From the NCBI RefSeq assembly GCF_013114595.1, contig NZ_VTXE01000020.1:1-64000 (forward strand): DNA of 64,000 bases, in the 5' to 3' direction. A model generated the notes under the pieces. That model saw only the letters and a list, made by a program, of their open reading frames with translations. It was not told where the DNA came from and searched no databases. This document shows positions 8,244 to 17,210 of the stretch, in pieces. Source of the stretch: Vibrio sp. 99-8-1 (GTDB taxonomy: Bacteria > Pseudomonadota > Gammaproteobacteria > Enterobacterales > Vibrionaceae). The stretch's first letter is position 1. Each line of letters starts with the position of its first letter. A program made the translations under genes and the position numbers.

Positions 8244-9295
8244 TGAATACGTCAAAAACCCTATTAGGTACGGTTCTTTTTGCAATATTAGGTGGTTTGT
8301 TTCTGTACATGGCGGGCTATTTTACCGAGAAGTTGCCCCAGCAAAGAGTGATCTCTCAATCTGACTATCCTGAGATGGAAACGGTAAAACTGCTGTCGAA
8401 AGCACAACCGATACAGCGTGAATTTACCGGAACGATTGTGGCGGATCAAAAGGCCATTCTGTCAGCCCGTATCACCGCTCGAGTCGCGGAAGTGCTGGTG
8501 GATGTGGGCAATGTGGTTAAGCAAGGTGATGTCATTATGCGTTTAGACAGTGATGATCTTGACGCACGAGTGAAACAGACGGAACAAGCTCTCTCCTCCG
8601 CACAAGCAAGGTTAAATGCCGCCCGAAAAGAGTACAAAAGAGTTTCTGAGCTGGTAAACAAGAAGCTGCTCTCTCAAGCAGAGTTTGATCGAGTGGAGAG
8701 TGAGTTAAAAACCGCACAAGCCAATTTTAAGCAATCACAAGCTGCTGTCTCTGAAGCAGAAACCACCTTTGGCTTTAGTATGATCACTGCACCATTCGAT
8801 GGTTTGATCACGCAAAAGAACGTCAACCGAGGTGATACCGCTACTCCGGGTATGCAGCTAGTTAGCATGTACAACCCTGATACTTTGCAACTACAAGCCG
8901 ATATTTCTGAGTCGCAAATTAAAGAGATCACCTTAGGTTCTTCGTTGCAATATCAATTGCCTACATACGGTATCCATGGTGTTGGAGACGTGGTGGAAAT
9001 TGCGCCGGCGGCGGACAATACCTCTAGAACGTTTATTATTAAACTGTCACTCAATAGTGATGCTCTTATCTATCCCGGTAGTTTTGGTAAAGTCTCTGTG
9101 ATGATTGGCGAGCAAGAGCTGTTAACACTGCCGAACAATACCCTTTATCAGGTTGGGCAACTCGATTACGTGAAAGTGGTGAATCAAGGGCTACTACAGA
9201 CAAGACTGGTGCAGTTAAGTGACCAGAATGTGGTAAGGAAAGGTGTAGTCGCTGGCGATGTTTTAGTGGTTGACCCATTGAAATATGGGCAATAA
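8243..9295 (+). CDS. RND periplasmic adaptor (HlyD/AcrA family membrane fusion protein)
   Basis: 350 residues. An uncleaved N-terminal membrane anchor (about 8-26) is followed by a lipoyl half-motif (A-R-V-A-E-V-L-V-D-V-G-N-V-V-K-Q-G-D), a coiled-coil hairpin (about 105-170, rich in A/E/Q/K heptads), the second lipoyl half (I-T-A-P-F-D-G-L-I) and a beta-barrel. The protein ends early compared with AcrA (397), so the membrane-proximal domain is short. It is translationally coupled to the permease with GGAGG upstream. Most AcrAB-type operons place the adaptor first; here it is second. Confidence 0.9.
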   Translation: MNTSKTLLGTVLFAILGGLFLYMAGYFTEKLPQQRVISQSDYPEMETVKLLSKAQPIQREFTGTIVADQKAILSARITARVAEVLVDVGNVVKQGDVIMRLDSDDLDARVKQTEQALSSAQARLNAARKEYKRVSELVNKKLLSQAEFDRVESELKTAQANFKQSQAAVSEAETTFGFSMITAPFDGLITQKNVNRGDTATPGMQLVSMYNPDTLQLQADISESQIKEITLGSSLQYQLPTYGIHGVGDVVEIAPAADNTSRTFIIKLSLNSDALIYPGSFGKVSVMIGEQELLTLPNNTLYQVGQLDYVKVVNQGLLQTRLVQLSDQNVVRKGVVAGDVLVVDPLKYGQ

Positions 9296-9347
9296 CAGGC
9301 TCTAATAGCCATGCAATTAACCACCTGTTATTTACGGACTTGTCACC

Positions 9348-10118
9348 ATGATGAAAACAGCGCAACGTCGCAGCGAGATACTAGATTCAATACAACAAAA
9401 TGGCTCCGGCGATGTGGAAGAGTTTGTTAAACGCTACGGCGTATCTAGTGTCACTATTCGTCATGATCTCAATCAGCTAGAAAAGCAAGGGTGTGTGGTG
9501 CGCTGCTATGGTGGCGCAACCTTAAATAACAGCTTTGCTTTTGATCGTTCGTTGCAAGAGAAGGGTAAAATAAAGGCGGATATTAAAACAAAATTGGCAC
9601 AAAAAGCAGCGGAGTATATTGAACAAGGGGATACCATTATTCTAGATTCTGGTTCCACTACGGAAAAGATTGCCCATCAACTCTCTTTAGATATGCCGCT
9701 GGTTGTTATGACCAATGCCATTAATATCGCCTACCATCTGGCAAGCAGCGAAAGCATCGATGTTATGGTCACAGGTGGAACTATACGTAAAAATGCCTTT
9801 TCTCTGCACGGTGAAAATGCCGAAGAACAACTAAACAAATACCGATTTGATAAGTTGTTTTTGGGCGTTGACGGTTTTGATCTTTCTATGGGCATTACCA
9901 CGCCTCATAAAGGCGAAGCGCAAGTGAACAGAACCATGTGTCAGGTGGCAAAAACCGTTATTGCCGTTTGTGATTCGAGTAAGTTTAACCGTAAAAGCTT
10001 TTGTATTATCGCGACTCTTGATGATATCGACATGCTTATTACTGACAGCGGTATTCCTGATAACTACCTCCACTCGTTGCAAGAACTCGGTATCGACGTT
10101 GTCGTTGTGCCGTTATAG
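9348..10118 (+). CDS. DeoR-family regulator, AgaR paralogue
   Basis: 256 residues. The N-terminal DeoR helix-turn-helix (V-S-S-V-T-I-R-H-D-L-N-Q-L-E) is followed by a sugar-isomerase-like sensor domain with D-S-G-S-T-T, M-T-N-A-I-N, F-D-K-L-F-L-G-V-D-G-F and D-S-S-K-F. It is strikingly similar along its whole length to the aga-operon regulator at 17211-17999, including the phosphate-binding segments, so it likely binds a phosphorylated amino sugar or related ligand. It begins 52 bp after the adaptor gene with no visible terminator, so it may be read from the pump transcript. Its true target is unknown. Confidence 0.8.
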   Translation: MMKTAQRRSEILDSIQQNGSGDVEEFVKRYGVSSVTIRHDLNQLEKQGCVVRCYGGATLNNSFAFDRSLQEKGKIKADIKTKLAQKAAEYIEQGDTIILDSGSTTEKIAHQLSLDMPLVVMTNAINIAYHLASSESIDVMVTGGTIRKNAFSLHGENAEEQLNKYRFDKLFLGVDGFDLSMGITTPHKGEAQVNRTMCQVAKTVIAVCDSSKFNRKSFCIIATLDDIDMLITDSGIPDNYLHSLQELGIDVVVVPL

Positions 10119-10134
10119 CGTTGCGATTGACAAC

Positions 10135-11364
10135 TTATTTTCGCTTAGCTTTGCCCTGAAACTGTTTGATACTTTTTTTACTATTGGTTCTTCGATTGGC
10201 CTGTTTATCTCTGGCAGCACGTTTATTTTCGCCAGTAGACGGCTTATCCGTGACTGGAAAACCATTGAGTTCACTTAACGGAAGCTCGCGCTGAGTCGTG
10301 TTTCTTATTGCGGCTAAATAGTCCGCTTCACCATGACAAACGAGAGAAATTGCGGTTCCTTTGTTACCCGCCCTTGCAGTTCGGCCTATTCGGTGCACAT
10401 ATACTTCGGCATTTGATGGCAGCTCTACGTTGATGACGACCGGTAAACTTTCTACATGGATACCGCGAGCCAGCAGATCGGTGGCGATAAGAACATTCAC
10501 TTTTTGCTGTTTGAACAGTTTGAGCGTCGCTTCTCTTTCGCTTTGATCTTTGTTTCCATGCAATGCAGCAGCAGATAGGCCAGCTTTGTTCAACTTCTTA
10601 CAAAGTCCATCTGCATTATCTTTAGAGCCGACAAATAGCAATACCTGTTGCCAGTTGTGCTGTTTAATTAACGCTATAAGGGCTTTAGTTTTACTGCCTT
10701 TGTTGACTAAATAAAGAGTCTCTTCAATGGCTTCTACAGAGCTGGTGGTTGTCTGCGCTTGAATTAAGATCGGATCATTGAGTAATGTCTTAGCCTTGTT
10801 TTCCAGCGGTTCTGGGAAGGTAGCAGAAAACATGATGGTTTGACGCTTGCTTGGAAGTTGTTCAATGATTTTTTGAACGTCTGTCCAAAACCCCATATCC
10901 AACATTCGGTCGGCTTCATCGAGAATCAATTTGCTTATCTTGTTCGCATCAATGACATTGGCGTTGAATAGTTCAATCAAGCGGCCAGGGGTGGCCACAA
11001 GGATTTCAGGCGCAGAAGCGAGCTGAACTATTTGTTGCTCTTTATCGACCCCACCACAAATGCAAACAGACGTGATATCGGTGTCCTTAGAGATTAAACA
11101 GAGTGCATCGTTTACTTGTGTGGCGAGTTCGCGAGTCGGAACCAAAACAAGAGACAGGAAGGAAGAGGTGCTCTGCTTTATCTGTTCTAACAGAGGCAAA
11201 CCGTAAGCGTATGTTTTGCCGCTACCGGTCTTTGCTATTGCCAGCACATCCTGTTCATTGAGTATCGCAGGAATGGCAGCGGCCTGAATCTCAGTTGGTG
11301 TGCGAATTGGATCGGGCAGGGCATCAACAAGTTGCTGGCTTAGGGATAGCTTGGAAAACGGCAT
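10135..11364 (-). CDS. DEAD-box ATP-dependent RNA helicase (RhlE-like)
   Basis: 409 residues with all core motifs: Q-motif region, Walker A A-K-T-G-S-G-K-T (44-51), P-T-R-E-L-A, T-P-G-R, D-E-A-D, S-A-T, the R-G-x-x motif (here D-L-L-A-R-G-I-H) and H-R-I-G-R-T-A-R. The C-terminal tail is basic (K/R-rich, about 40 residues), as is usual for RhlE-type helicases that remodel rRNA or mRNA. It converges with the regulator to its left with only 16 bp between the stops. Confidence 0.9.
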   Translation of the reverse strand: MPFSKLSLSQQLVDALPDPIRTPTEIQAAAIPAILNEQDVLAIAKTGSGKTYAYGLPLLEQIKQSTSSFLSLVLVPTRELATQVNDALCLISKDTDITSVCICGGVDKEQQIVQLASAPEILVATPGRLIELFNANVIDANKISKLILDEADRMLDMGFWTDVQKIIEQLPSKRQTIMFSATFPEPLENKAKTLLNDPILIQAQTTTSSVEAIEETLYLVNKGSKTKALIALIKQHNWQQVLLFVGSKDNADGLCKKLNKAGLSAAALHGNKDQSEREATLKLFKQQKVNVLIATDLLARGIHVESLPVVINVELPSNAEVYVHRIGRTARAGNKGTAISLVCHGEADYLAAIRNTTQRELPLSELNGFPVTDKPSTGENKRAARDKQANRRTNSKKSIKQFQGKAKRK

Positions 11365-11399
11365 AGCTTATATCTTCATCTCTTGTTATAAGGTCAGTG

Positions 11400-11876
11400 T
11401 TACGCTTCGTGCTTGTCTTCAGGACGAAGTTGACGCTGAACACCCATCAAAAAGTTACGTAAAACCTGCGCGCCACATTCGTGGTAGTGTTTATTATCTG
11501 GTTTACGGAAAAATGCGCTGAGTTCATGCTTGCTCAGTCTAAAATCAACAACCTTTAGCGTCTCAAGTACATCTTCTGCTTTCATATTTAAAGCGATTCT
11601 AAGTTTCATAAAGATCATATTGTTGGTTAGACGACTTTCTGGTTGCGGCTGCTCCCCATCACGCTTGCCACGTTTAGTGTTGATCAACCCATTCAAGAAT
11701 ATGGCTAAATCAGTATCTGACGCGTCGCAATAGTCGGCTTCTGTGTCCTTTTTCAACCAGTTGGTCACTTGAATCTTGTTTACTGTGTGGTCTGCTGCTG
11801 CAAAGATCTCAACCATCTCTGTATCTTTAAAATCGAACGTATAGCGGATGCGGCGTAAAATATCGTTATTAGTCAA
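11400..11876 (-). CDS. yehS: DUF1456 family protein (YehS)
   Basis: 158 residues made of two similar halves, each starting with an N-x-I-x-x-x-L/I-R-x-x-x pattern (N-D-I-L-R-R-I-R-Y-T-F at residue 4 and N-M-I-F-M-K-L-R-I-A-L near residue 86). This is the tandem repeat that defines DUF1456/YehS. The function is not established. It lies upstream of the DEAD-box gene on the same strand with 35 bp between, so the two may be co-transcribed. Confidence 0.85.
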   Translation of the reverse strand: MTNNDILRRIRYTFDFKDTEMVEIFAAADHTVNKIQVTNWLKKDTEADYCDASDTDLAIFLNGLINTKRGKRDGEQPQPESRLTNNMIFMKLRIALNMKAEDVLETLKVVDFRLSKHELSAFFRKPDNKHYHECGAQVLRNFLMGVQRQLRPEDKHEA

Positions 11877-12102
11877 AATAGTTCCTAAATTATAGTATCA
11901 ACTGTATGGCTTAGACATAGGGCTGTCTAATTGTGGTGCGCACCTTAACACAGCGGAAAAAGCATTGCTCTGTTTCTCTTTGTATCGCCATATATTCAAG
12001 TGACCTCAGGATTCAGAGCAACATCAACAAGTTCAGTTCAAGAAAGATAATTGAAGCAATGGCATTCCCTTTCAGGGTGTGTATATACGCTCGGTTAAAT
12101 CG

Positions 12103-13512
12103 TCAAATAATCGCTTTCTTTCGGTCGCGGAAATAAAATATCGCGCTGAGTAGCAAGAACAAAAAAGTAAAATAATAGAAAAACGAAGAGAGAGACGCTA
12201 AAAAGTCGATGTTCTGTTCTATTTCTTCTGTGGTGTAGTTTTGAGAGAGTAATTTATAGTAGTAGGCATACAAAATGCCGATTAAACCATAGCCGAGATT
12301 AAACATCAGGCCTTTAAAGCTTAAAACGGTGGCTCTGTTGTGCGACTCGGTTTTTTTGTTTAGGTGATAACTGATAAATATATTCATTGTCATGATGATA
12401 AAGATCAGCACCAGAGCGGGTATGACTCCGTAAATCGACCATCCTAAGCTAATGCAGTAATAGGTCGCGATAGTGGCTAAGCCCATGACAATAATGAAGC
12501 TTTTTGGCGCCATACTTTCCGCTAACCGCCGGCTTTGTCCCGCTAGAATAATTTTGACGATACTGACTCCTGCGCCAATAAAACCAAAATAGAGAATGGG
12601 AATATCAATGGCGCGATAATATTGGCTATTCATGGTTAGAAACATCCGGGAGGTATGCTCGAATAGACTGTAGTAGAGCAATATGAACAGCACATAAGGG
12701 GTAGATAGTACCCATTTGCCAGTACTTGCGGTCAATTTGAGGCTGGCTATGGTGGTTGCTAACTTACTGCGGTCACTTGGTAAAGGTCGTTTCTCTTCCT
12801 TCATATTTATTGCTGCATAAATGGCGATCATGGCTACCATTAAGGTGGCATAAACGGGAATGCGCATGACCTCTTTTGTGCTTTCGGGCGCGGCCAATCC
12901 GAAGAATTGATAAATGTTAGCCATAAAATTAACATCATACATGGCAGCACCTAATAGGGTGACAAAGATACCGACACTGGATGCGACGCGAAGTTGAATC
13001 TGTAGCACCCGTGGCCACACATCTTCTTTTCCTTGCTCTTTGAGTGTGTCATAAGCCAATGCTTCGTCGGCACCGCTTGCTAACGCCATGGCTAAACCAC
13101 TTAATATGCGGTTGATCAAAAATACCACGAACACCAGAGAGGGGTTACCGGTTGGTACAACGGCGATCATCGCTATTTCAATAAACATCACTACCGACGA
13201 CAATATCACCAGCTTTTTGCGTCCTAAGGTGTCGGCAAATGCTCCAGATGGGACTTCAGCAAGAACAATGGTTGTCGCCCAAACCACATTAAGCATGGCG
13301 AATTGGGAGAGGGTTAAGCCGTAATCTAAATAGAGTAAGGTAAAAACCGGGTAGTAAAAGCGTGCAAAATAACTGCTTCGAAACATTAAGAAGTAGCGGA
13401 CATTATCAACTTTAACAATTTCCTTGAGGGTCATTAGTTTCTTAGTATTCTTGAATAGCGCATTATTATCTATATCAGAGCATGGCATTGTTGCAGGAAT
13501 TTTCAATTGCAT
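12103..13512 (-). CDS. Major facilitator superfamily transporter
   Basis: Up to 469 residues with about 12 hydrophobic helices. The loop after helix 2 has the MFS signature G-A-F-A-D-T-L-G-R-K-K, preceded by A-E-V-P-S-G, a pattern seen in small sugar- or drug-type MFS exporters. The substrate cannot be named. The start is uncertain: no good ribosome binding site precedes the ATG at 13512, and an internal ATG at 13434 (M-T-L-K-E-I) is an alternative that trims 26 polar residues. No obvious operon partner. Confidence 0.8.
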   Translation of the reverse strand: MQLKIPATMPCSDIDNNALFKNTKKLMTLKEIVKVDNVRYFLMFRSSYFARFYYPVFTLLYLDYGLTLSQFAMLNVVWATTIVLAEVPSGAFADTLGRKKLVILSSVVMFIEIAMIAVVPTGNPSLVFVVFLINRILSGLAMALASGADEALAYDTLKEQGKEDVWPRVLQIQLRVASSVGIFVTLLGAAMYDVNFMANIYQFFGLAAPESTKEVMRIPVYATLMVAMIAIYAAINMKEEKRPLPSDRSKLATTIASLKLTASTGKWVLSTPYVLFILLYYSLFEHTSRMFLTMNSQYYRAIDIPILYFGFIGAGVSIVKIILAGQSRRLAESMAPKSFIIVMGLATIATYYCISLGWSIYGVIPALVLIFIIMTMNIFISYHLNKKTESHNRATVLSFKGLMFNLGYGLIGILYAYYYKLLSQNYTTEEIEQNIDFLASLSSFFYYFTFLFLLLSAIFYFRDRKKAII

Positions 13513-13882
13513 TACGTTAATTTTTTACCTAGATATAAGCAGTTACCCGCAAAATCGATAAGTATTTCTGTGAAATGTATAAACATTGCTTAGCTTACAA
13601 TTCTAAACGCGATTAATTTGCCAGCTCCCAGTAATGCCCATCATATGCGCAAGCTGTAACTTATCTAACTATCTTTGTTGAACTGAACCTGTTGAAGTCG
13701 CTCTGAGTCCTGCAGTTTGAGGCCACTTGAAGAACTCATTACTTAACCTCTCTGTTGAAAATCACTAAATGGCTTGATCGGAAATGTGCTACTGATTTCA
13801 TTTTTTGACTATAAAGTAACTGGTAGTCTTAGCGACCAATAACTGTTACCTTGCGTGAGCATTTTAATCTATTGAAGTCATT
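13513..13882. other. Intergenic region between divergent MFS and MATE genes
   Basis: 370 bp with no credible coding frame. It must hold both promoters; a TTGACT at 13806 facing the MATE gene is the only hint of a -35, and its -10 partner is weak. I see no repeat or RNA-like structure. Confidence 0.3.
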
Positions 13883-15268
13883 ATGGAAGCGACACTGGAA
13901 CAACAAAACGGCGCATTAAATGGGCCGATTATTTCGACATTTCTAAAATACTTGCTGCCTTCTATTGTTGGTATGCTGGCGATGAGCTCTGCCTCAATCA
14001 TTGATGGGATTTTTATCGGAAACTATGTAGGTGTCTCAGCGCTTGCTGCTGTAAATCTGATCATTCCGATACTCTCGGTGCTATTTGGTGTTGGTTTAAT
14101 GCTGTCCATTGGTGGATCGGTAAGAGCAGGGAAATACCTAGGGGAAAAAAATAGCCTTGCCGCTTCAGCAATATTTAGTAAAACACTTATTGCTGTAACC
14201 ATTTATGCGTTTGTCATTATAGTCCTAGGCCTTCTGTTTGAATCTTCACTGTTTCGACTTCTTGGGGCGAGCGAGCCATTGTTTCCATTAATGAGCGACT
14301 ATTATCGCGTTATCATGCCGTTTCTTCTGGCGCAATTGATGATGATAGTGCTGTATTTTTTTATTAAGTTAGATGGCTTTCCCTCGCTCGCGTCTGCCGC
14401 TCTGGTTATCGGTTTGGTACTTAATATAGCCCTAGATTACTTATTTATTGCGGTGTTTAATTGGGGATTAAGTGGCGCAGCGTGGGCGACAGGTATCTCT
14501 CAGTTATTTCCGTTGCTAACGTTAATGACTTACTTTTTCAGTCGCAAGCGGAAGCTTCACTTCTCGATGCAGCAGAAGAATTGGTCAGAAGTCTTTCAAG
14601 CGGCTTATAACGGTTTATCTGAGTTCATTAATGAAATCTCAGGGGGAATAATCGCGTTTATTTTTAACTGGATGCTTATATCCCGAGCTGGTGTTGACGG
14701 TGTTGCGGCAATTACAGTTCTAAATTATCTATTGATGATCGGTTTCATGGTCTATTTTTCTATCGCTGATACGGCGCAGGTGATGCTCAGTCAGAACTTT
14801 GGCGCAAGAAACGAACATAGGCTAAAGCAGTTTCTAGCGATCACATTTTTTATCACCAGTGTGGTGAGTTTAGTTACCATCTTGATTTTGCTGTTTTTCA
14901 ATGAGTCCCTCATTTATATGTTCCTAGATAAAGAAGGTGCAGAAGTGACGGTGGAAATGGCGATAGAATTCGTTTATTACGTCTGGCCTATGTTTATTTT
15001 TGCGGGGGCCAATATGACCATTTCAGGTTATCTTACGGCGATTCATTTACCGTTCCAGTCAGGAGTGGTTTCTCTCTGTCGTAGCCTTATTTTTCCTGCT
15101 TCATTGCTAATAATTTTGTTTATGATGTTTGATGATAATCGTTTTGTTACCGCGTTAGCCATTGGTGAATGCCTGACGTTTTTGGTTGCTTCTGTTTTCT
15201 ATATTCGTCATAAACCAGAAAGAGCAATCGCAAAGGATATTTTGATAAACGGAAATAAATTATCGTAA
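13883..15268 (+). CDS. MATE family efflux transporter
   Basis: 461 residues with 12 hydrophobic helices in two halves. The N-terminal half has the MATE pattern L-L-P-S-I-V-G-M-L-A-M-S-S-A-S-I-I-D-G-I-F-I-G-N and G-x-x-A-L-A-A-V-N. The second half has the matching E-F-I-N-E-I-S-G-G and A-D-T-A-Q-V-M-L-S-Q-N-F-G-A. It resembles the MepA/VmrA-type branch, which exports cationic compounds using a sodium or proton gradient. The ATG lies 21 bp after a weak promoter-like stretch. Confidence 0.88.
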   Translation: MEATLEQQNGALNGPIISTFLKYLLPSIVGMLAMSSASIIDGIFIGNYVGVSALAAVNLIIPILSVLFGVGLMLSIGGSVRAGKYLGEKNSLAASAIFSKTLIAVTIYAFVIIVLGLLFESSLFRLLGASEPLFPLMSDYYRVIMPFLLAQLMMIVLYFFIKLDGFPSLASAALVIGLVLNIALDYLFIAVFNWGLSGAAWATGISQLFPLLTLMTYFFSRKRKLHFSMQQKNWSEVFQAAYNGLSEFINEISGGIIAFIFNWMLISRAGVDGVAAITVLNYLLMIGFMVYFSIADTAQVMLSQNFGARNEHRLKQFLAITFFITSVVSLVTILILLFFNESLIYMFLDKEGAEVTVEMAIEFVYYVWPMFIFAGANMTISGYLTAIHLPFQSGVVSLCRSLIFPASLLIILFMMFDDNRFVTALAIGECLTFLVASVFYIRHKPERAIAKDILINGNKLS

Positions 15269-15342
15269 AACGATAAATATATGTTGTTATACGTGTGTTT
15301 TGATCTTAGAATCTCTTTGTCAATTCAATAAGGTGAAAGATT

Positions 15343-15891
15343 ATGTCTAAGATTCAAAAGCAAAGTCGACGGGTACGTATACTGTTTCAAAGTCTTTTTG
15401 TGCTTACTCCTATTATGGTGTGCTATTTCTGGCTGTTCGTTCAAACACCATACGACTTTCTTAGTACATTAGGTATTATACAAATGAGCTATGAAATAGA
15501 TTCGTTCACACAGCAACCTCTTTCTTTAACGACTCGACTCCTTGCGGTTACTGCAAGCTTGTCGCTGTGCAGCATTATTATGTATGCTTTGAATGTACTC
15601 ATTGCTCTATTTCGAAATTATGAACGTAACGAGGTTTTCTCGGCTAGTAACGCCAACTATTATCAAAAGTTAGGTTATTGTTTGTTTTACTGGGTAGCGG
15701 CTTCAATAGCGTATGGGGCGGTAATGTCGGTTATTCTATCTTTTAATAATCCACCTGGTGAAAGGGTGTTATCAATTAGCTTTGTAGGGATGGACTTTTT
15801 GACACTTGTTTTCGGCTTCATAGTTTTGATCATTTCTTGGGTAATGAAAGAGGGTTACATTCTTGCCGATGAAAATAGTCATACGATTTAA
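15343..15891 (+). CDS. DUF2975 family membrane protein
   Basis: 182 residues with four predicted membrane helices (about 13-30, 62-85, 108-130 and 145-165). A cytoplasmic F-R-N-Y-E-R-N-E-V-F-S segment between helices 2 and 3 matches the F-x-x-Y-x-x-G/N-x-I/V-F signature of DUF2975. In this family the gene is typically followed by a small XRE regulator, as here (9 bp downstream). The biological role is unknown. Confidence 0.82.
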   Translation: MSKIQKQSRRVRILFQSLFVLTPIMVCYFWLFVQTPYDFLSTLGIIQMSYEIDSFTQQPLSLTTRLLAVTASLSLCSIIMYALNVLIALFRNYERNEVFSASNANYYQKLGYCLFYWVAASIAYGAVMSVILSFNNPPGERVLSISFVGMDFLTLVFGFIVLIISWVMKEGYILADENSHTI

Positions 15892-15900
15892 GGGGTCACA

Positions 15901-16134
15901 ATGACGATCTGTATTAACTTAGACATAATGATGGCGAAAAGAAAGATACGTTTAAAAACATTGGCACAAGAAGTTGGGATCACAGAAGCTAATTTATCAG
16001 TATTAAAGAATGGCAAAGCAAAAGCGGTTAGGTTATCTACTCTCGATAAATTATGTGAAGTACTAGAGTGCCAGCCCGGTGATATTCTCGAATTTAAAGC
16101 CAATGATAATGACAACACGGTTATAGTTAAATGA
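15901..16134 (+). CDS. Small XRE-family (Cro/CI-type) transcriptional regulator
   Basis: 77 residues consisting almost entirely of one helix-turn-helix: L-D-x-M-M-A-K-R-K-I-R-L-K-T-L-A-Q-E-V-G-I-T-E-A-N-L-S-V-L-K-N-G-K-A with a trailing L-C-E-V-L-E-C-Q-P-G-D-I-L. This is the YozG-like subtype that accompanies DUF2975 proteins. AGGGG overlaps the end of the DUF2975 gene, so the pair is translated from one message. It probably controls its own operon. Confidence 0.88.
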   Translation: MTICINLDIMMAKRKIRLKTLAQEVGITEANLSVLKNGKAKAVRLSTLDKLCEVLECQPGDILEFKANDNDNTVIVK

Positions 16135-16226
16135 CGTAAAGGTACTGGCATGAACATCACATTGACGCTAGCCCTTTAGATAAAGCAAAGGAATGCTCTT
16201 TATTTATATGGATTAATGGTAATCAA

Positions 16227-16664
16227 ATGATAAGAAGTGATTTTTTAACAATAGGAAAGTTATCTGAACGCAGCGGAGTAGCCGCTTCAGCATTGCGGTT
16301 TTATGAGTCTAAAGGCTTAATTGCCTCCATACGAACCCATGGGAATCAGCGACGTTACCTGCCGTCTATGTTACGTCGAATAGCATTAATTCAAGTCGCT
16401 CAATCTGTTGGGTTTACTCTGGAGGAGATCACAGAAGAGCTCAGTGAGTTACCCATGAATCGATCTGCCAGCAAAAGTGATTGGGATAAAGTGGCTAAAA
16501 AATGGCAAAAAGATTTAGATAGCAAAATATCTCGAATTGAGTCGTTAAAAAACAATCTAACGGGCTGTATTGGTTGTGGTTGTTTAAGTATGGATAAATG
16601 CCAACTATTGAACCCTGATGATCAACTTCATAAAGAAGGGCAAGGCGCTCAGCGACTCACTTAA
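16227..16664 (+). CDS. soxR: SoxR, redox-sensing MerR-family activator
   Basis: 145 residues. The MerR winged helix (T-I-G-K-L-S-E-R-S-G-V-A-A-S-A-L-R-F-Y-E-S-K-G-L-I) is followed by a dimerisation helix and the [2Fe-2S] cluster motif Cys114-x2-Cys117-x-Cys119-x5-Cys125 (C-I-G-C-G-C-L-S-M-D-K-C). That motif is diagnostic of SoxR. Oxidation of the cluster by redox-cycling compounds activates transcription. No soxS-like gene is adjacent, so as in most bacteria outside the enterics it may act directly on target genes, possibly including a nearby exporter. Confidence 0.95.
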   Translation: MIRSDFLTIGKLSERSGVAASALRFYESKGLIASIRTHGNQRRYLPSMLRRIALIQVAQSVGFTLEEITEELSELPMNRSASKSDWDKVAKKWQKDLDSKISRIESLKNNLTGCIGCGCLSMDKCQLLNPDDQLHKEGQGAQRLT

Positions 16665-16909
16665 GTTCCTTACTGTTAGTAACACTTACTTCGCAACATT
16701 TACTTCGACATTAACCACAGTGTTAGCGACAAACAATACAGAGCTTTGTTAGCCAACAAACTTGATACAGCAAACCACTCTATTTTTCATCAATCCCTAA
16801 GTTTCTTCTCGACAGGCCCGCTCCGATATCGGCTAGCCACTCTCTAACTCTTCGCTTCGCAATTACGCCAGCTCTTTTAACCGATAATAATCACCCATAA
16901 ATACAAAAG

Positions 16910-16925
16910 TGTGACGTTGATCATT
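16910..16925. promoter_or_regulatory. Putative CRP-cAMP site upstream of the aga operon
   Basis: TGTGACGTTGATCATT has a full left half-site TGTGA and a partial right half-site TCATT, six bases apart. Catabolite activation is typical of PTS sugar operons. Confidence 0.4.
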
Positions 16926-17058
16926 TCGAAAGCTGAAATATATAGGCTTCTTTCGTACGGTATTGACCTTTCACTTATTAGTCGCGTTATTTCCTTTTTA
17001 TTGGCCTCTCGCCGCTTATTTTTTACAAAAACAAGCTTAAAACCTTTCGTTGTTGATC

Positions 17059-17084
17059 AAATGAAAGGTTTTTACCTTTCATTT
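17059..17084. promoter_or_regulatory. Putative AgaR operator: perfect 11-bp inverted repeat
   Basis: AAATGAAAGGT and ACCTTTCATTT are exact complements separated by four T. The arms carry the GAAAG/CTTTC core of AgaR sites. The position about 130 bp before agaR suits an operator overlapping the promoter. Confidence 0.55.
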
Positions 17085-17210
17085 TGCACCATGTTGCACT
17101 GTGATCCCCATTGCATCTTTTGCTCTTTGCCGATGTTTAAATAGATACCGTAAGAAAACGAAAGGCTGGTTTCTTACAGTGAAATAAAACAAAAGATATT
17201 TGGGGGCAAT

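Larger units (their letters stand above)
16665..17210. promoter_or_regulatory. Regulatory region of the aga operon
   Basis: 546 bp without a credible gene. From 16910 onward it contains a CRP-like dyad and at least five CTTTC/GAAAG words (near 16929, 16950, 16968, 17044, 17063 and 17076), the core of known AgaR operators in enteric bacteria. The first 240 bp look unstructured. This region should hold the operon promoter and feedback control by AgaR. Confidence 0.6.
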
